Shown here piece by piece: positions 25,280-33,701 of a stretch of 64,000 nt of DNA. The stretch covers positions 1 to 64,000 of the forward strand of contig JAGVBZ010000009.1 of the NCBI GenBank assembly GCA_020059465.1, given 5' to 3'. Made by a program: the position numbers and the translations under genes. The notes below the pieces were generated by a model that saw only the letters and a program-made list of their open reading frames with translations, was not told the DNA's origin and did no database searches. Within the stretch, counting starts at the first letter, position 1, and the number at the start of each line of letters is the position of its first letter. Origin of the DNA: Brevinematales bacterium. Lineage in GTDB: Bacteria > Spirochaetota > Brevinematia > Brevinematales > GWF1-51-8.

Positions 25280-26022
25280 CCTCCCGTTACGCCGCAAGCA
25301 AAAAAGCGCTGATACTGCTGGATTACGACGGAACCCTTGTCCCGTTCAGCGACAGGCCTGAAAAAGCCTCGCCGGATAATTCGCTGTATTCAATCCTGAA
25401 ACAACTTGCGGAAATTCCCGGTACCGATACTGTGATTATCAGCGGAAGAGAACGCGGGAGTATCGGCAAGTGGTTTGAGGGGATACCTATCAACCTGATG
25501 GCTGAGCACGGAGGATGGTTTTTCCCAAAGGGTGAGAAGGAGTGGCGTTCCGGGGCGCATTCCTCCACCGAATGGAAACAGGAAATCCGTCCCGTACTGG
25601 AACGATTCGTGCTCCGTACGCCGGGGTCGTTTATCGAGGAAAAAGACTTTTCGCTTGTCTGGCATTACCGTAAGTCCGACCCGGAGCAGGGGGTCATACG
25701 CGCCAGCGAACTGAAAAATTCATTAATGAGCCTGACGCAAAACCTGAATATCGGGATACTCGAGGGCAATATGATCATCGAAATCAAGGACACCGGTATT
25801 TCGAAAGGGCAGGGCTGCAGGTTCTGGGTCTCGCGCGATCAGTACGATTTTATCCTTGCCGCCGGCGACGATCTGACCGACGAGGATATGTTCGGTGTGT
25901 TGGACGAAAATGCGGTGACTGTGAAGGTGGGCTACGATTTTTCCCGCGCGAAATTCAATGTCGCAAATTACAAAGATATCAGGGGGATTCTATCCCGTCT
26001 GATAGAATCAAAAAAGAAATAA
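25264..26022 (+). CDS. otsB: Trehalose-6-phosphate phosphatase (start unclear; frame-broken fusion with otsA?)
   Basis: HAD-type phosphatase that releases trehalose. HAD motif I is ALILLDYDGTLVPF at about 25306-25347, followed by VIISGRERGSIGKWF, LMAEHGGWFF and the motif IV acidic block AAGDDLTDEDMFG. The open frame begins after a TGA at 25261. It contains no ATG, GTG or TTG before a GTG at 25432, which lies downstream of motif I. A start that preserves the active site must therefore be non-standard (an ATA at 25276 overlaps the otsA stop), or the domain is reached by a -1 shift from otsA, or an indel has split a fused gene. The catalytic residues are intact, which argues against long decay. 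Confidence 0.85.
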   Translation, partial: GNREIASRYAASKKALILLDYDGTLVPFSDRPEKASPDNSLYSILKQLAEIPGTDTVIISGRERGSIGKWFEGIPINLMAEHGGWFFPKGEKEWRSGAHSSTEWKQEIRPVLERFVLRTPGSFIEEKDFSLVWHYRKSDPEQGVIRASELKNSLMSLTQNLNIGILEGNMIIEIKDTGISKGQGCRFWVSRDQYDFILAAGDDLTDEDMFGVLDENAVTVKVGYDFSRAKFNVANYKDIRGILSRLIESKKK

Positions 26023-26032
26023 GGAATTTTAT

Positions 26033-27658
26033 ATGAAAGACTATTGGTATAAGGATGCTGTATTTTATGAATTATATATTCGCGGTTTTCAGGATTCCAA
26101 CGGGGACGGAAAGGGCGATATTCCGGGGCTTACGTCACGGTTGGATTATCTCCATGATCTGGGGATAGACTGTATCTGGCTTCTCCCGATGTATCCCACT
26201 CCCGGGCGTGACGACGGATACGATATCGAGGACTATAAAGCGATCAATCCCGAATACGGTACGATGGATGATTTTAGGGAATTCTTGAAACAGGCGCATA
26301 AGCGGGGGATTCGCGTGATCGCCGATCTCGTACTGAATCATACATCCGACCGTCATCCGTGGTTTGTCGAGGCGCGAAAGGGACCGTCGTCGCCCTATCA
26401 TGATTATTATGTCTGGTCGGACGACCCTCACAGGTATCCCGACGCGAGCATTATATTTATCAACCATGAAACCTCGAACTGGGCGTGGAGCGCCGAATGC
26501 CAGCGTTATTACTGGCACCGTTTTTTCTCGCATCAGCCCGACCTGAATTTCGATAATCCGAAGGTGCAGGACGAGATCCTCGATGTCGTGCGTTTCTGGC
26601 TCGATCTGGGGCTGGACGGATTCCGGATGGACGCGGTGCCGTATCTTTATGAGCGCGAGGGCACGAACTGCGAGAGCCTCCCTGAAACCCACGCATACCT
26701 GAAACGTATCCGGCAGCTGCTGGACGATAAATATCCCGACGCGGTACTGATCGCCGAAGCGAATCAGTGGCCGGAGGATCTCCGGCAGTATTTCGGCGAC
26801 GGCGACGAACTGCATATGGCGTTCAATTTCCCGCTGATGCCGCGTATTTTTATGGCGGTCAAGCAGGAGCATCACGGGCCGATTATCGATATTATCAAGA
26901 AAACCCCCGTGCTCCCGGAGAACTGTCAATGGGCTACCTTTCTGCGGAATCACGACGAGCTTACGCTTCTCATCTGCACCGACGAGGAACGCGACTACAT
27001 GTTCCACGAGTATGCGAAAGACCCCCAGATGAAACTTTATACCGGGATTCGCCGGCGGCTTGTTCCGCTTCTGGAGAAAGACTACCGGAAGGTGGAACTC
27101 CTGAACGTCCTGCTGTTTACCCTGCCCGGCTCCCCAGTGATCTATTACGGGGACGAGATCGGGATGGGGGATAATATATTTCTCGGCGACCGCAACGGCG
27201 TCCGCACCCCGATGCATTGGGACGATAACCGGAACGCAGGCTTTTCGACATGCAACCCGTCGCGTCTCTACGCCCCTGTGATCACCGACGCGGATTACAG
27301 CTACACGAGCGTCAACGTGCAGGTCGAGGATAAAATCCCCACTTCCATACTGAACTGGATGAAAAAAATGATCCGTATCCGCCGCCATTATAGATCGTTC
27401 TCGCGCGGAGAGCTTCGTTTCATCTATCCCGAGAATAAAAAGATACTGGTCTATGTGCTCGAGTACGAGGGACAATGGATGCTTTGCGCGTTTAATATGG
27501 CGTCCAGTTCCCAATCGGTACAGATCGATTTAAGGGACTTCAACGGGTGCGGGCTGGTGGAAGTGATCGGGGATGCGGAATTTCCGCGGATCGGCGAACT
27601 TCCGTACCTGCTGACATTCGGCCCCTACGGGTATTATCTATTCGAAATAAAGCGGTAG
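26033..27658 (+). CDS. treS: Trehalose synthase / maltose alpha-D-glucosyltransferase (GH13)
   Basis: Interconverts maltose and trehalose. 541 residues. N-terminal KDAVFYELYIRGFQDSNGDG is followed by catalytic blocks GFRMDAVPYLYE (nucleophile Asp), LIAEANQWPEDL (acid/base Glu) and FLRNHDELTLL. The insert GDGDELHMAFNFPLMPRIFM is typical of TreS. No C-terminal maltokinase domain is attached. It begins 10 bp after otsB, so de novo synthesis (OtsAB) and maltose-linked turnover (TreS) are in one transcript. An alpha-amylase of another subfamily is less likely given the TreS-specific insert. Confidence 0.9.
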   Translation: MKDYWYKDAVFYELYIRGFQDSNGDGKGDIPGLTSRLDYLHDLGIDCIWLLPMYPTPGRDDGYDIEDYKAINPEYGTMDDFREFLKQAHKRGIRVIADLVLNHTSDRHPWFVEARKGPSSPYHDYYVWSDDPHRYPDASIIFINHETSNWAWSAECQRYYWHRFFSHQPDLNFDNPKVQDEILDVVRFWLDLGLDGFRMDAVPYLYEREGTNCESLPETHAYLKRIRQLLDDKYPDAVLIAEANQWPEDLRQYFGDGDELHMAFNFPLMPRIFMAVKQEHHGPIIDIIKKTPVLPENCQWATFLRNHDELTLLICTDEERDYMFHEYAKDPQMKLYTGIRRRLVPLLEKDYRKVELLNVLLFTLPGSPVIYYGDEIGMGDNIFLGDRNGVRTPMHWDDNRNAGFSTCNPSRLYAPVITDADYSYTSVNVQVEDKIPTSILNWMKKMIRIRRHYRSFSRGELRFIYPENKKILVYVLEYEGQWMLCAFNMASSSQSVQIDLRDFNGCGLVEVIGDAEFPRIGELPYLLTFGPYGYYLFEIKR

Positions 27659-27832
27659 GGATGACGCTTTTTCGTTGAAATATCGCCGACTCTATGTTAA
27701 TGTATACTATAAATGGTGAATAAGCGCCCGGGTGATATATAACGCATGAAATATAAAAACTTTTGAATTTTCAGTTGATTTTTATGAAAAATGGAGCATA
27801 ATATATATATGATTTCATTATCGGAGGATAGT

Positions 27833-28492
27833 ATGAAAAAGCTGGCCTTGGTTTTCATCATTATTTTTACATCGAGTATGGTTTACTCGCTGGATATGGT
27901 TCTGGGACTGAAGGCTAATTTTATTCCGTCGATCGGCGCCGCGAAATCCGCGCTTGACGAGAATAATTACCAGGTGCAGGAAAGATATTTCAATAATATC
28001 GGGGGCGGAGTATTTTTTGACGCGGTTTATGCCCGTCTCGATGTCGAATATAATATGAGTCTCGGGGGGAATGTCGATGTTCTGAGGCTTATCTCCGGCG
28101 GTAAAGAAGTATCTACCTCTCCGACCAATTATTCCAAAGCGACAGTCTCCGCGCTTTCGTTCGACCTGATGTTTAAGCTCCCGATCGATATCGCTATCGG
28201 CAGTATCTGGGTCGGCGCCGGTTTCGGATACAGAGTTTATCTTGCGATGGATTATAACGGCGACGGCGTCGATGATTTAGCAACGGAGTTCAGCAGGATG
28301 AACGATATTTATGCGCTTATCGGCGGCGGATTGAACCTTAATTTCGGTACGGCGATATACCTCATCCCGTCCGTCACCTTCGGGTACAACCTGATGCCGA
28401 AGATGAATAAAGCTGTGGAAAGCCCGGCGAATACTTATGCTTATTGGATGTATGAATACAAATATAATGTCGCGTTAGGGATAAGGATTTAA
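27833..28492 (+). CDS. Outer-membrane beta-barrel-like exported protein
   Basis: 219 residues from the ATG at 27833, which has GGAGG seven bases upstream. A signal peptide (MKKLALVFIIIFTSSMVYS) is followed by alternating amphipathic strands with aromatic ends, for example GGGVFFDAVYARLDVEYNMS and AIYLIPSVTFGYNL. The last strand ends YKYNVALGIRI, as in small OM barrels. No specific family. It has its own promoter: TTGATT at 27775 with CATAAT at 27797. It is flanked by treS and glgX but is transcribed separately. Confidence 0.7.
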   Translation: MKKLALVFIIIFTSSMVYSLDMVLGLKANFIPSIGAAKSALDENNYQVQERYFNNIGGGVFFDAVYARLDVEYNMSLGGNVDVLRLISGGKEVSTSPTNYSKATVSALSFDLMFKLPIDIAIGSIWVGAGFGYRVYLAMDYNGDGVDDLATEFSRMNDIYALIGGGLNLNFGTAIYLIPSVTFGYNLMPKMNKAVESPANTYAYWMYEYKYNVALGIRI

Positions 28493-28557
28493 CGGTATAC
28501 CTTGGCGGTATCGCCGTTGATGATAACAAATGAAAAATTAGACTGGCAATCCGGAAT

Positions 28558-28587
28558 AGAGGGCTGTCGGAAGACGGCCCTTTCTCA
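28558..28587 (+). terminator. Rho-independent terminator after the barrel gene
   Basis: GGGCTGTC-GGAA-GACGGCCC with a T-rich tail CTTTCTC, about 65 bp after the stop codon. The stem has one G-T pair. Confidence 0.65.
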
Positions 28588-28619
28588 TTTAGAAACATCT
28601 CCTGGAAAATCAAAAATTT

Positions 28620-28639
28620 ATTCCGCATCCATGCGGAAT
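28620..28639. promoter_or_regulatory. Perfect palindrome abutting the glgX promoter
   Basis: ATTCCGCATCCATGCGGAAT: two 9-bp arms with a 2-bp centre. Its right edge touches the TTGACA box of glgX, so a dimeric regulator bound here would affect RNA polymerase. It could also fold as a short hairpin ending the upstream transcript, but no T-run follows. Confidence 0.55.
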
Positions 28640-28667
28640 TGACAAACATAATGTATTATACTAATAT
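28639..28667 (+). promoter_or_regulatory. Promoter of glgX
   Basis: TTGACA at 28639-28644 and TAATAT at 28662-28667, spacer 17 bp, 26 bp upstream of the glgX start codon. Confidence 0.65.
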
Positions 28668-28692
28668 TATTGCTTGATATTAAGGACGATTT

Positions 28693-30840
28693 ATGTCAAA
28701 GATTGTTGAAATCGACGGGATGAAGACGGAATCGGGGAATCCTTACTTATTTGGGGCAACTGTTGTGGGGAACGGGTGCAATTTCGCAGTGTTTTCCCGT
28801 CACGCAGCATCCGTGACGCTTTTACTTTTTAACAGCCACACCGCGCTGACCCCTACCCATGTCATCCCGTTGGACCCGAGCAGGAACCGTACAGGCGACG
28901 TATGGCATATTCTGGTGCATGACGTCGAGGACGGGCAGTACTACGGGTATATGGTGGACGGGCCGTACAAGCCTCTCGAAGGGCACCGTTTTAACGGGAA
29001 CAAACTGCTGATCGACCCGTACACAAAGGCTGTCGGGGGCGAGTATTACTGGAACGAGACCTCGGCGTACGGGTACGATAGGAACTCTCCCGAGGGCGAT
29101 CTGTCGTTCAGCGCGGAAAAAAATATCAATATTAAAGCGAAAAGTATGGTTCTCGACGTATCCTCGTTCGAATGGGACGACGACCGTCCCCTGCGTATCC
29201 CGATGAACGATACGATTATTTACGAAGCGCATGTCCGTTCGCTGACCAGTCACGATTCCTCGGGGGTCAAGCATCCCGGAACCTATTTGGGAATTATCGA
29301 TATTATCCCATATCTCAAGGAATTGGGCATCACCACTCTCGAACTCCTGCCCGTCCAGCAATTCAACGAGAAAGAAAATTTCCATACCGATCCGGAGACC
29401 GGATTGCCGCTTGTGAACTACTGGGGCTATTCCACTCTGGCTTTTTTCGCGCCGTGCTCGTGGTACGCGTCCGACAGGGTAGGAATGACGGCAGTGAGAG
29501 AATTCAAGGAGATGGTAAAAGCGCTGCATAAAGCGGGAATCGAGGTAATCATCGATGTGGTCTATAATCACACGGGTGAGGGGAACGAGTACGGGCCGAC
29601 TCTCAGCTTCCGGGGATTGGACAATTCCGTTTATTATATGCTCGATCACGGGCGTTATTATAACAATTATTCCGGATGCGGAAACACTCTGAACTGCAAC
29701 CATCCGGTGGTCAAACGTCTTATTCTCGATTCGCTCCGGTACTGGGTGGTGGACATGCATGTGGACGGGTTCCGTTTCGATCTCGCCGCGATACTGGGGC
29801 GCGACGAAAAAGGCAACTGGATGCCGAGCTATTCAGTGCTTTCCGAGATCAGCCGCGACCCGATTCTTTCCAACGCGAAAATTATCGCTGAGGGATGGGA
29901 CGCCGCGGGGCTGTACACTGTGGGCGGATTCCCCAACGGATGGGCGGAGTGGAACGGGAAGTTCCGCGACAATACCCGCGCGTTCATCAAAGGAGATCCG
30001 GGGATGGTGCCCGAGATCGCGAAACGGATTGCCGGCAGCGCGGACATATTCGAGCACCGTCAGGGAAAGCCGTATCACAGCATCAATTTCATCACCGCGC
30101 ACGACGGGTTCACGCTGAGCGACCTCGTCAGTTATAATGAGAAACACAATGAACGGAACGGTGAAGGGAATATGGACGGGGAGAACTTAAACCTCAGCTG
30201 GAACTGCGGAGTGGAGGGCGAGACCGGCGATCCTGCTGTCAACGAGTTGCGTATCCGGCAGATGAAGAATTTTTTCCTGATGCTGATGGTGAGCCAGGGC
30301 ACGCCGATGATTTTCGGGGGCGACGAACTGGGATTTTCCAAGCAGGGAAACAATAATACCTACTGTCACGACAACGAACTGAACTGGATCGATTGGGGCT
30401 TGAAATCGGCTAATAAGGAATTATACGAGTTCTGCAAATTCATGATACATTTCCGTAAAAAGCACCATGCGCTTCGGCGGGAACATTTCTTCACCGGGCT
30501 AGATATGAACGGCAATGAGATGCCGGATATCAGCTGGCATGGTGTGCGTCCGGGCGAACCGGACTGGGGCCATGAATCTCGCGCGATCGCGTTCATGCTC
30601 GACGGGGCGTCGCATGAAACGGGAGCGAGTCAGCCCGACAATGATATCTATGTCGCGTTCAACGCCCACTGGGAGGAACAGCTCTATATTCTGCCCTATC
30701 CCGTCCGGGGTAAAAAGTGGTATGTCGCCGCGGATACGTCGGTCAGGCCGGGATTTTTCCCCGCCGGTAAGGAACGCCCGCTCGATACCAACGGAATCCG
30801 CTTAAAACCGAGGAGCGCGGTCATCCTGATCGATAAATAA
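28693..30840 (+). CDS. glgX: Glycogen debranching enzyme / isoamylase GlgX
   Basis: GH13 debranching enzyme that hydrolyses alpha-1,6 branches of glycogen. 715 residues. An N-terminal CBM48 domain (NPYLFGATVVGNGCNFAVFS) is followed by the catalytic barrel with MHVDGFRFDLAAILGR (nucleophile), IIAEGWDAAGLYTVGGFP (acid/base) and FITAHDGFTLSDLVSYN. The GlgX/TreX-type segment NWGLKSANKE-like (DWGLKSANKELYEF) is present. The ribosome site AAGGACG precedes the ATG. It is monocistronic, downstream of the trehalose operon; together they suggest cycling between glycogen, maltodextrin and trehalose. Confidence 0.95.
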   Translation: MSKIVEIDGMKTESGNPYLFGATVVGNGCNFAVFSRHAASVTLLLFNSHTALTPTHVIPLDPSRNRTGDVWHILVHDVEDGQYYGYMVDGPYKPLEGHRFNGNKLLIDPYTKAVGGEYYWNETSAYGYDRNSPEGDLSFSAEKNINIKAKSMVLDVSSFEWDDDRPLRIPMNDTIIYEAHVRSLTSHDSSGVKHPGTYLGIIDIIPYLKELGITTLELLPVQQFNEKENFHTDPETGLPLVNYWGYSTLAFFAPCSWYASDRVGMTAVREFKEMVKALHKAGIEVIIDVVYNHTGEGNEYGPTLSFRGLDNSVYYMLDHGRYYNNYSGCGNTLNCNHPVVKRLILDSLRYWVVDMHVDGFRFDLAAILGRDEKGNWMPSYSVLSEISRDPILSNAKIIAEGWDAAGLYTVGGFPNGWAEWNGKFRDNTRAFIKGDPGMVPEIAKRIAGSADIFEHRQGKPYHSINFITAHDGFTLSDLVSYNEKHNERNGEGNMDGENLNLSWNCGVEGETGDPAVNELRIRQMKNFFLMLMVSQGTPMIFGGDELGFSKQGNNNTYCHDNELNWIDWGLKSANKELYEFCKFMIHFRKKHHALRREHFFTGLDMNGNEMPDISWHGVRPGEPDWGHESRAIAFMLDGASHETGASQPDNDIYVAFNAHWEEQLYILPYPVRGKKWYVAADTSVRPGFFPAGKERPLDTNGIRLKPRSAVILIDK

Positions 30841-30893
30841 CTGCTGCGTAATCTTTCGGGTTCAAGTAGGCTATTCCCGGTATCAAGCCGAAG

Positions 30894-31282
30894 GAATACA
30901 GTCCTTAAACGAATTATTTCGTCTTGGTGAGCTTGTCGAACCATATCGTGTAACGTGTATGAATAAATTACATATTCGTAATTTCCCTCGGCAGGCTCGG
31001 GATGACATATTTATCTGTCATTGCGAGGCAAAGCCGAAGCATTCGATTCCCGGGCAGTCGTACACAGACCGTTTCGCAGAAGCTCGCGGCGACAATCCCT
31101 ATCATTGCGAGGCAAAGCCGAATGAATACAGTCCTTAAACGAACTATTTCGTCTTGGTGAGCTTGTCGAACCATATCGTGCAACGTGTATGAGTAAATTA
31201 CATATTCGTAATTTCCCTCGGCAGGCTCGGGATGACATATTTATCTATCATTGCGAGGCAAAGCCGAAGCATTCGATTCCCT
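30894..31282. repeat. Direct repeat: two ~158-bp copies, 230 bp apart
   Basis: GAATACAGTCCTTAAACGAA begins copies at 30894 and 31124. Both run through GGTGAGCTTGTCGAACCATA and CCTCGGCAGGCTCGGGATGA to GCCGAAGCATTCGATTCCC, differing at about four bases. An extra TCATTGCGAGGCAAAGCCGA lies between them near 31103. The gap 30841-31350 has no gene I can support. Confidence 0.88.
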
Positions 31283-31350
31283 CATATCATCGACTCCGCT
31301 TGCATTTATTTATACCAGTAATTATAATCATCCTTTCAAAGGAGAGTGCC

Positions 31351-31911
31351 ATGCCGTATTACAAACGAATCGTAGGGAAAAAGTGCTACCTGTCGCCGGT
31401 TAATCCGGACGACGCGCCGAAATATGTCGAGTGGCTGAACGACCTCGAGATTACGGTCAACCTCACGCCGATGTCGATCAATATTGTCAATGAAAAGGAA
31501 TTTATAGATAAAAACCTCAAAGAGGGCAATCCCGTCTTTGCAATCGTCGACATCGAAACCGAAAAACCGATCGGGAACTGCGGGCTTCACGATATCGGGT
31601 GGATCGGACGGCATGCGGAGTTCGGAATTTTTATCGGCGATAAGGATTACTGGAACAAGGGGTACGGCGAGGAGGCGACTCGCCTGATCCTCGATTACGC
31701 CTTCAATATACTCAACCTCAATAACATTTTCCTGAAGGCGATGGAGTACAATAAACGGGCGATTCGGGTGTACGAGAAGGTTGGATTCAAACAGATCGGG
31801 CGCTGGCGGAAAGCGGTGCAGATTGCGGGAAAGCGTTACGATTTCGTGATGATGGACATCCTCGCGGATGAGTTCGACAGCCCGTATGTAAAAAACTTTA
31901 TTGAGGAATAA
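31351..31911 (+). CDS. GNAT-family N-acetyltransferase, copy 1
   Basis: 186 residues of the RimJ/RimL-like branch (Acetyltransf_3). The acetyl-CoA loop region is DKDYWNKGYGEEATRLILDY, followed by NNIFLKAMEYNKRAIRVYEK and VGF. The start at 31351 has AAAGGAGAG upstream; longer frames begin in the repeat and are rejected. A closely related gene follows 4 bp later. The acceptor substrate (protein N-terminus, antibiotic or metabolite) cannot be told from sequence. Cytosolic. Confidence 0.9.
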   Translation: MPYYKRIVGKKCYLSPVNPDDAPKYVEWLNDLEITVNLTPMSINIVNEKEFIDKNLKEGNPVFAIVDIETEKPIGNCGLHDIGWIGRHAEFGIFIGDKDYWNKGYGEEATRLILDYAFNILNLNNIFLKAMEYNKRAIRVYEKVGFKQIGRWRKAVQIAGKRYDFVMMDILADEFDSPYVKNFIEE

Positions 31912-31915
31912 TCCC

Positions 31916-32497
31916 GTGCCGCACTATAAAAAACTGATCGGCAAGCTCTGCTATCTTTCCCCTCGCGATCCGGACGATTTTAAAAAACTCGCCGAATGGC
32001 TGAACGATGTCGAGACGTCGATGAATATGAGTATTCGTATCGCGCCGAATGAAATCGAGCAAAAGGGGGTAGTGGAGGGATGGTTAAAAGCGGGTGATCA
32101 CGGTTTCGCGATAGTCGACCTTGCGACGGATAAGCATATCGGAGACTGCGGACTGCACCAGATTGATTGGGTGAACCGCACTGCGGCCTTCGGAATCATA
32201 ATCGGCGAGAAAGAGTACTGGGGGAAGGGTTACGGCACAGAGGCGACGCGCCTGATCATGGATTACGGGTTCAATATCCTCAATCTGGAAAGCGTCCGTC
32301 TCCAAGTGAAGGAGTTCAATAAACGCGGTGTGCGCGCGTATGAAAAGGCGGGGTTTAAGACGATAGGTATTCAGCGGAAGGAGACGTTTTTCGGGCGGAA
32401 GGCGCTGGATGTGGTGAATATGGATATCCTCGCGGAGGAGTTCGAAAGCCCGTATGTTCGGGGCGTTATGGATAAGGTGTTAAACGGCGCGGTTTAG
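31916..32497 (+). CDS. GNAT-family N-acetyltransferase, copy 2
   Basis: 193 residues, tandem paralog of the preceding gene. It starts PHYKKLIGKLCYLSP as the first starts PYYKRIVGKKCYLSP. The GTG at 31916 has GAGGA eight bases upstream within the end of the first gene, indicating coupled expression. The acetyl-CoA segment reads EKEYWGKGYGTEATRLIMDY, followed by NKRGVRAYEKAGF. The two copies share their fold but differ in many residues, so the duplication is old. It overlaps the convergent gene by 4 bp. Confidence 0.9.
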   Translation: MPHYKKLIGKLCYLSPRDPDDFKKLAEWLNDVETSMNMSIRIAPNEIEQKGVVEGWLKAGDHGFAIVDLATDKHIGDCGLHQIDWVNRTAAFGIIIGEKEYWGKGYGTEATRLIMDYGFNILNLESVRLQVKEFNKRGVRAYEKAGFKTIGIQRKETFFGRKALDVVNMDILAEEFESPYVRGVMDKVLNGAV

Positions 32498-32967
32498 CGT
32501 TTATGGATATCGATCAGGATTCCGGTCGATTCGGTATACCTGATCTCCACAGTCTCCCCGGACTCGTATTGATGGAAAATCTTTTCGGATACGTCGAATT
32601 CCAGATCCCCCATGATAAGTATATGATTTTTACTCTGAGATGAATCGCTATCGATCCGTTTGCCGGTTATCTGAGCGAATTTTGTACATTGATGTACGCC
32701 CGCCATATCCTTGTGATAACTGTTTTCCAGCCTGCGAATTGTGAATGCCAGAATTCCCGAAAGAACGAACCATATTCCGCCGGCCAACGCAATCCGGGTC
32801 GTTGGTTCGGCCAGCCCGATAATCAGGAGTGCGAGACCGGCAAGCATGAGTCCTAAAAAGATGAAAAACACCTGTCTGTAGCCGGGCGCGGACACGGCTT
32901 TCTTAACCTTCCTGATTTCCCGAGGAGTCATCGCCTCTGTTTTTTGCGCAGAATACTTGTTTGACAT
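32494..32967 (-). CDS. Two-TM membrane protein with C-terminal beta domain, copy 1
   Basis: 157 residues of unknown function. Helices at about residues 33-50 and 58-78 form a hairpin. A cytoplasmic or periplasmic domain with ITGKRIDSDSSQSKNHILIM, FDVSEKIFHQYESGETVEIR and YTESTGILIDIHKR follows, resembling the small beta domain of several two-TM families. The ribosome site AGGGAG precedes the ATG. The gene upstream on the same strand is a paralog with matching layout. Confidence 0.75.
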   Translation of the reverse strand: MSNKYSAQKTEAMTPREIRKVKKAVSAPGYRQVFFIFLGLMLAGLALLIIGLAEPTTRIALAGGIWFVLSGILAFTIRRLENSYHKDMAGVHQCTKFAQITGKRIDSDSSQSKNHILIMGDLEFDVSEKIFHQYESGETVEIRYTESTGILIDIHKR

Positions 32968-33063
32968 TCACAACTCCCTAAATGACACATTTCAGCGGGC
33001 GGCGGGAATGCGGTTTTATTGATATGATGCCCGATGGGAAATTAATATGTTGGACGTGAAGGT

Positions 33064-33546
33064 TTAGCGTTTTATGATACCCAGCAGTACCCTCGCGTTC
33101 TTGGAATACCGAATCTCGACAAATACGCCTGTATCGAAATTTTTGTAAGTTTCCTCCGACGCCTCGAATTCGATCCCGTTGATGATGAGAAGATAACGGG
33201 TGACAATGGTGTTCCGCTGTTTCTCTTTTTCGACTCTTTTTCCTAATATCTCGCCGGCCTCGACAATTTTCCGCTGTTCGGCGATATCTTTTTTATAATC
33301 ACCCCCTACCCATTTCACGGTAAACGCGAGGAACGCGAACACGACAAGCCATATTCCGCCGATGATGGATACCGTGGTATTATAAACCGCGGCGCCGATG
33401 ACAAGAAAAATCAATCCGCCGAACGCGATGCAGAGAAAAATAATGAAAGAAAACGGCGACGACGCATGTTTCATCGCTTTTTTGACCAGCTTTACATCTT
33501 CGGGAGACATGAATTCGGTACGTAATTGTGGTTTCTTATCCGCCAT
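33064..33546 (-). CDS. Two-TM membrane protein with C-terminal beta domain, copy 2
   Basis: 160 residues, paralog of the gene just downstream: N-terminal basic segment MSPEDVKLVKKAMKHA, two helices at about residues 35-53 and 60-80, and the same ending YSKNARVLLGIIKR. AGGAGGAG lies before the ATG, a strong start. The pair is transcribed away from the PP2C phosphatase gene that begins about 150 bp to the right. No catalytic residues are seen and no role can be given. Confidence 0.75.
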   Translation of the reverse strand: MADKKPQLRTEFMSPEDVKLVKKAMKHASSPFSFIIFLCIAFGGLIFLVIGAAVYNTTVSIIGGIWLVVFAFLAFTVKWVGGDYKKDIAEQRKIVEAGEILGKRVEKEKQRNTIVTRYLLIINGIEFEASEETYKNFDTGVFVEIRYSKNARVLLGIIKR

Positions 33547-33701
33547 TTTTCTCCTCCTGTTTTATTATTATAATAAAAGTTTTAATACATAGCAATACCG
33601 GCGCGGAAATTATTATTTATTTAGTTGACAATCCTGCATTATGTAATAGAATAATGAAAGTATCTCCGTGACGGGAAACAAGAAAAATCCGCGAGGCGCG
33701 T

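Noticed and set aside
26135-27514. Long minus-strand frame (459 codons) inside treS
   Set aside because: Antisense shadow of a GH13 enzyme with complete catalytic blocks on the plus strand.
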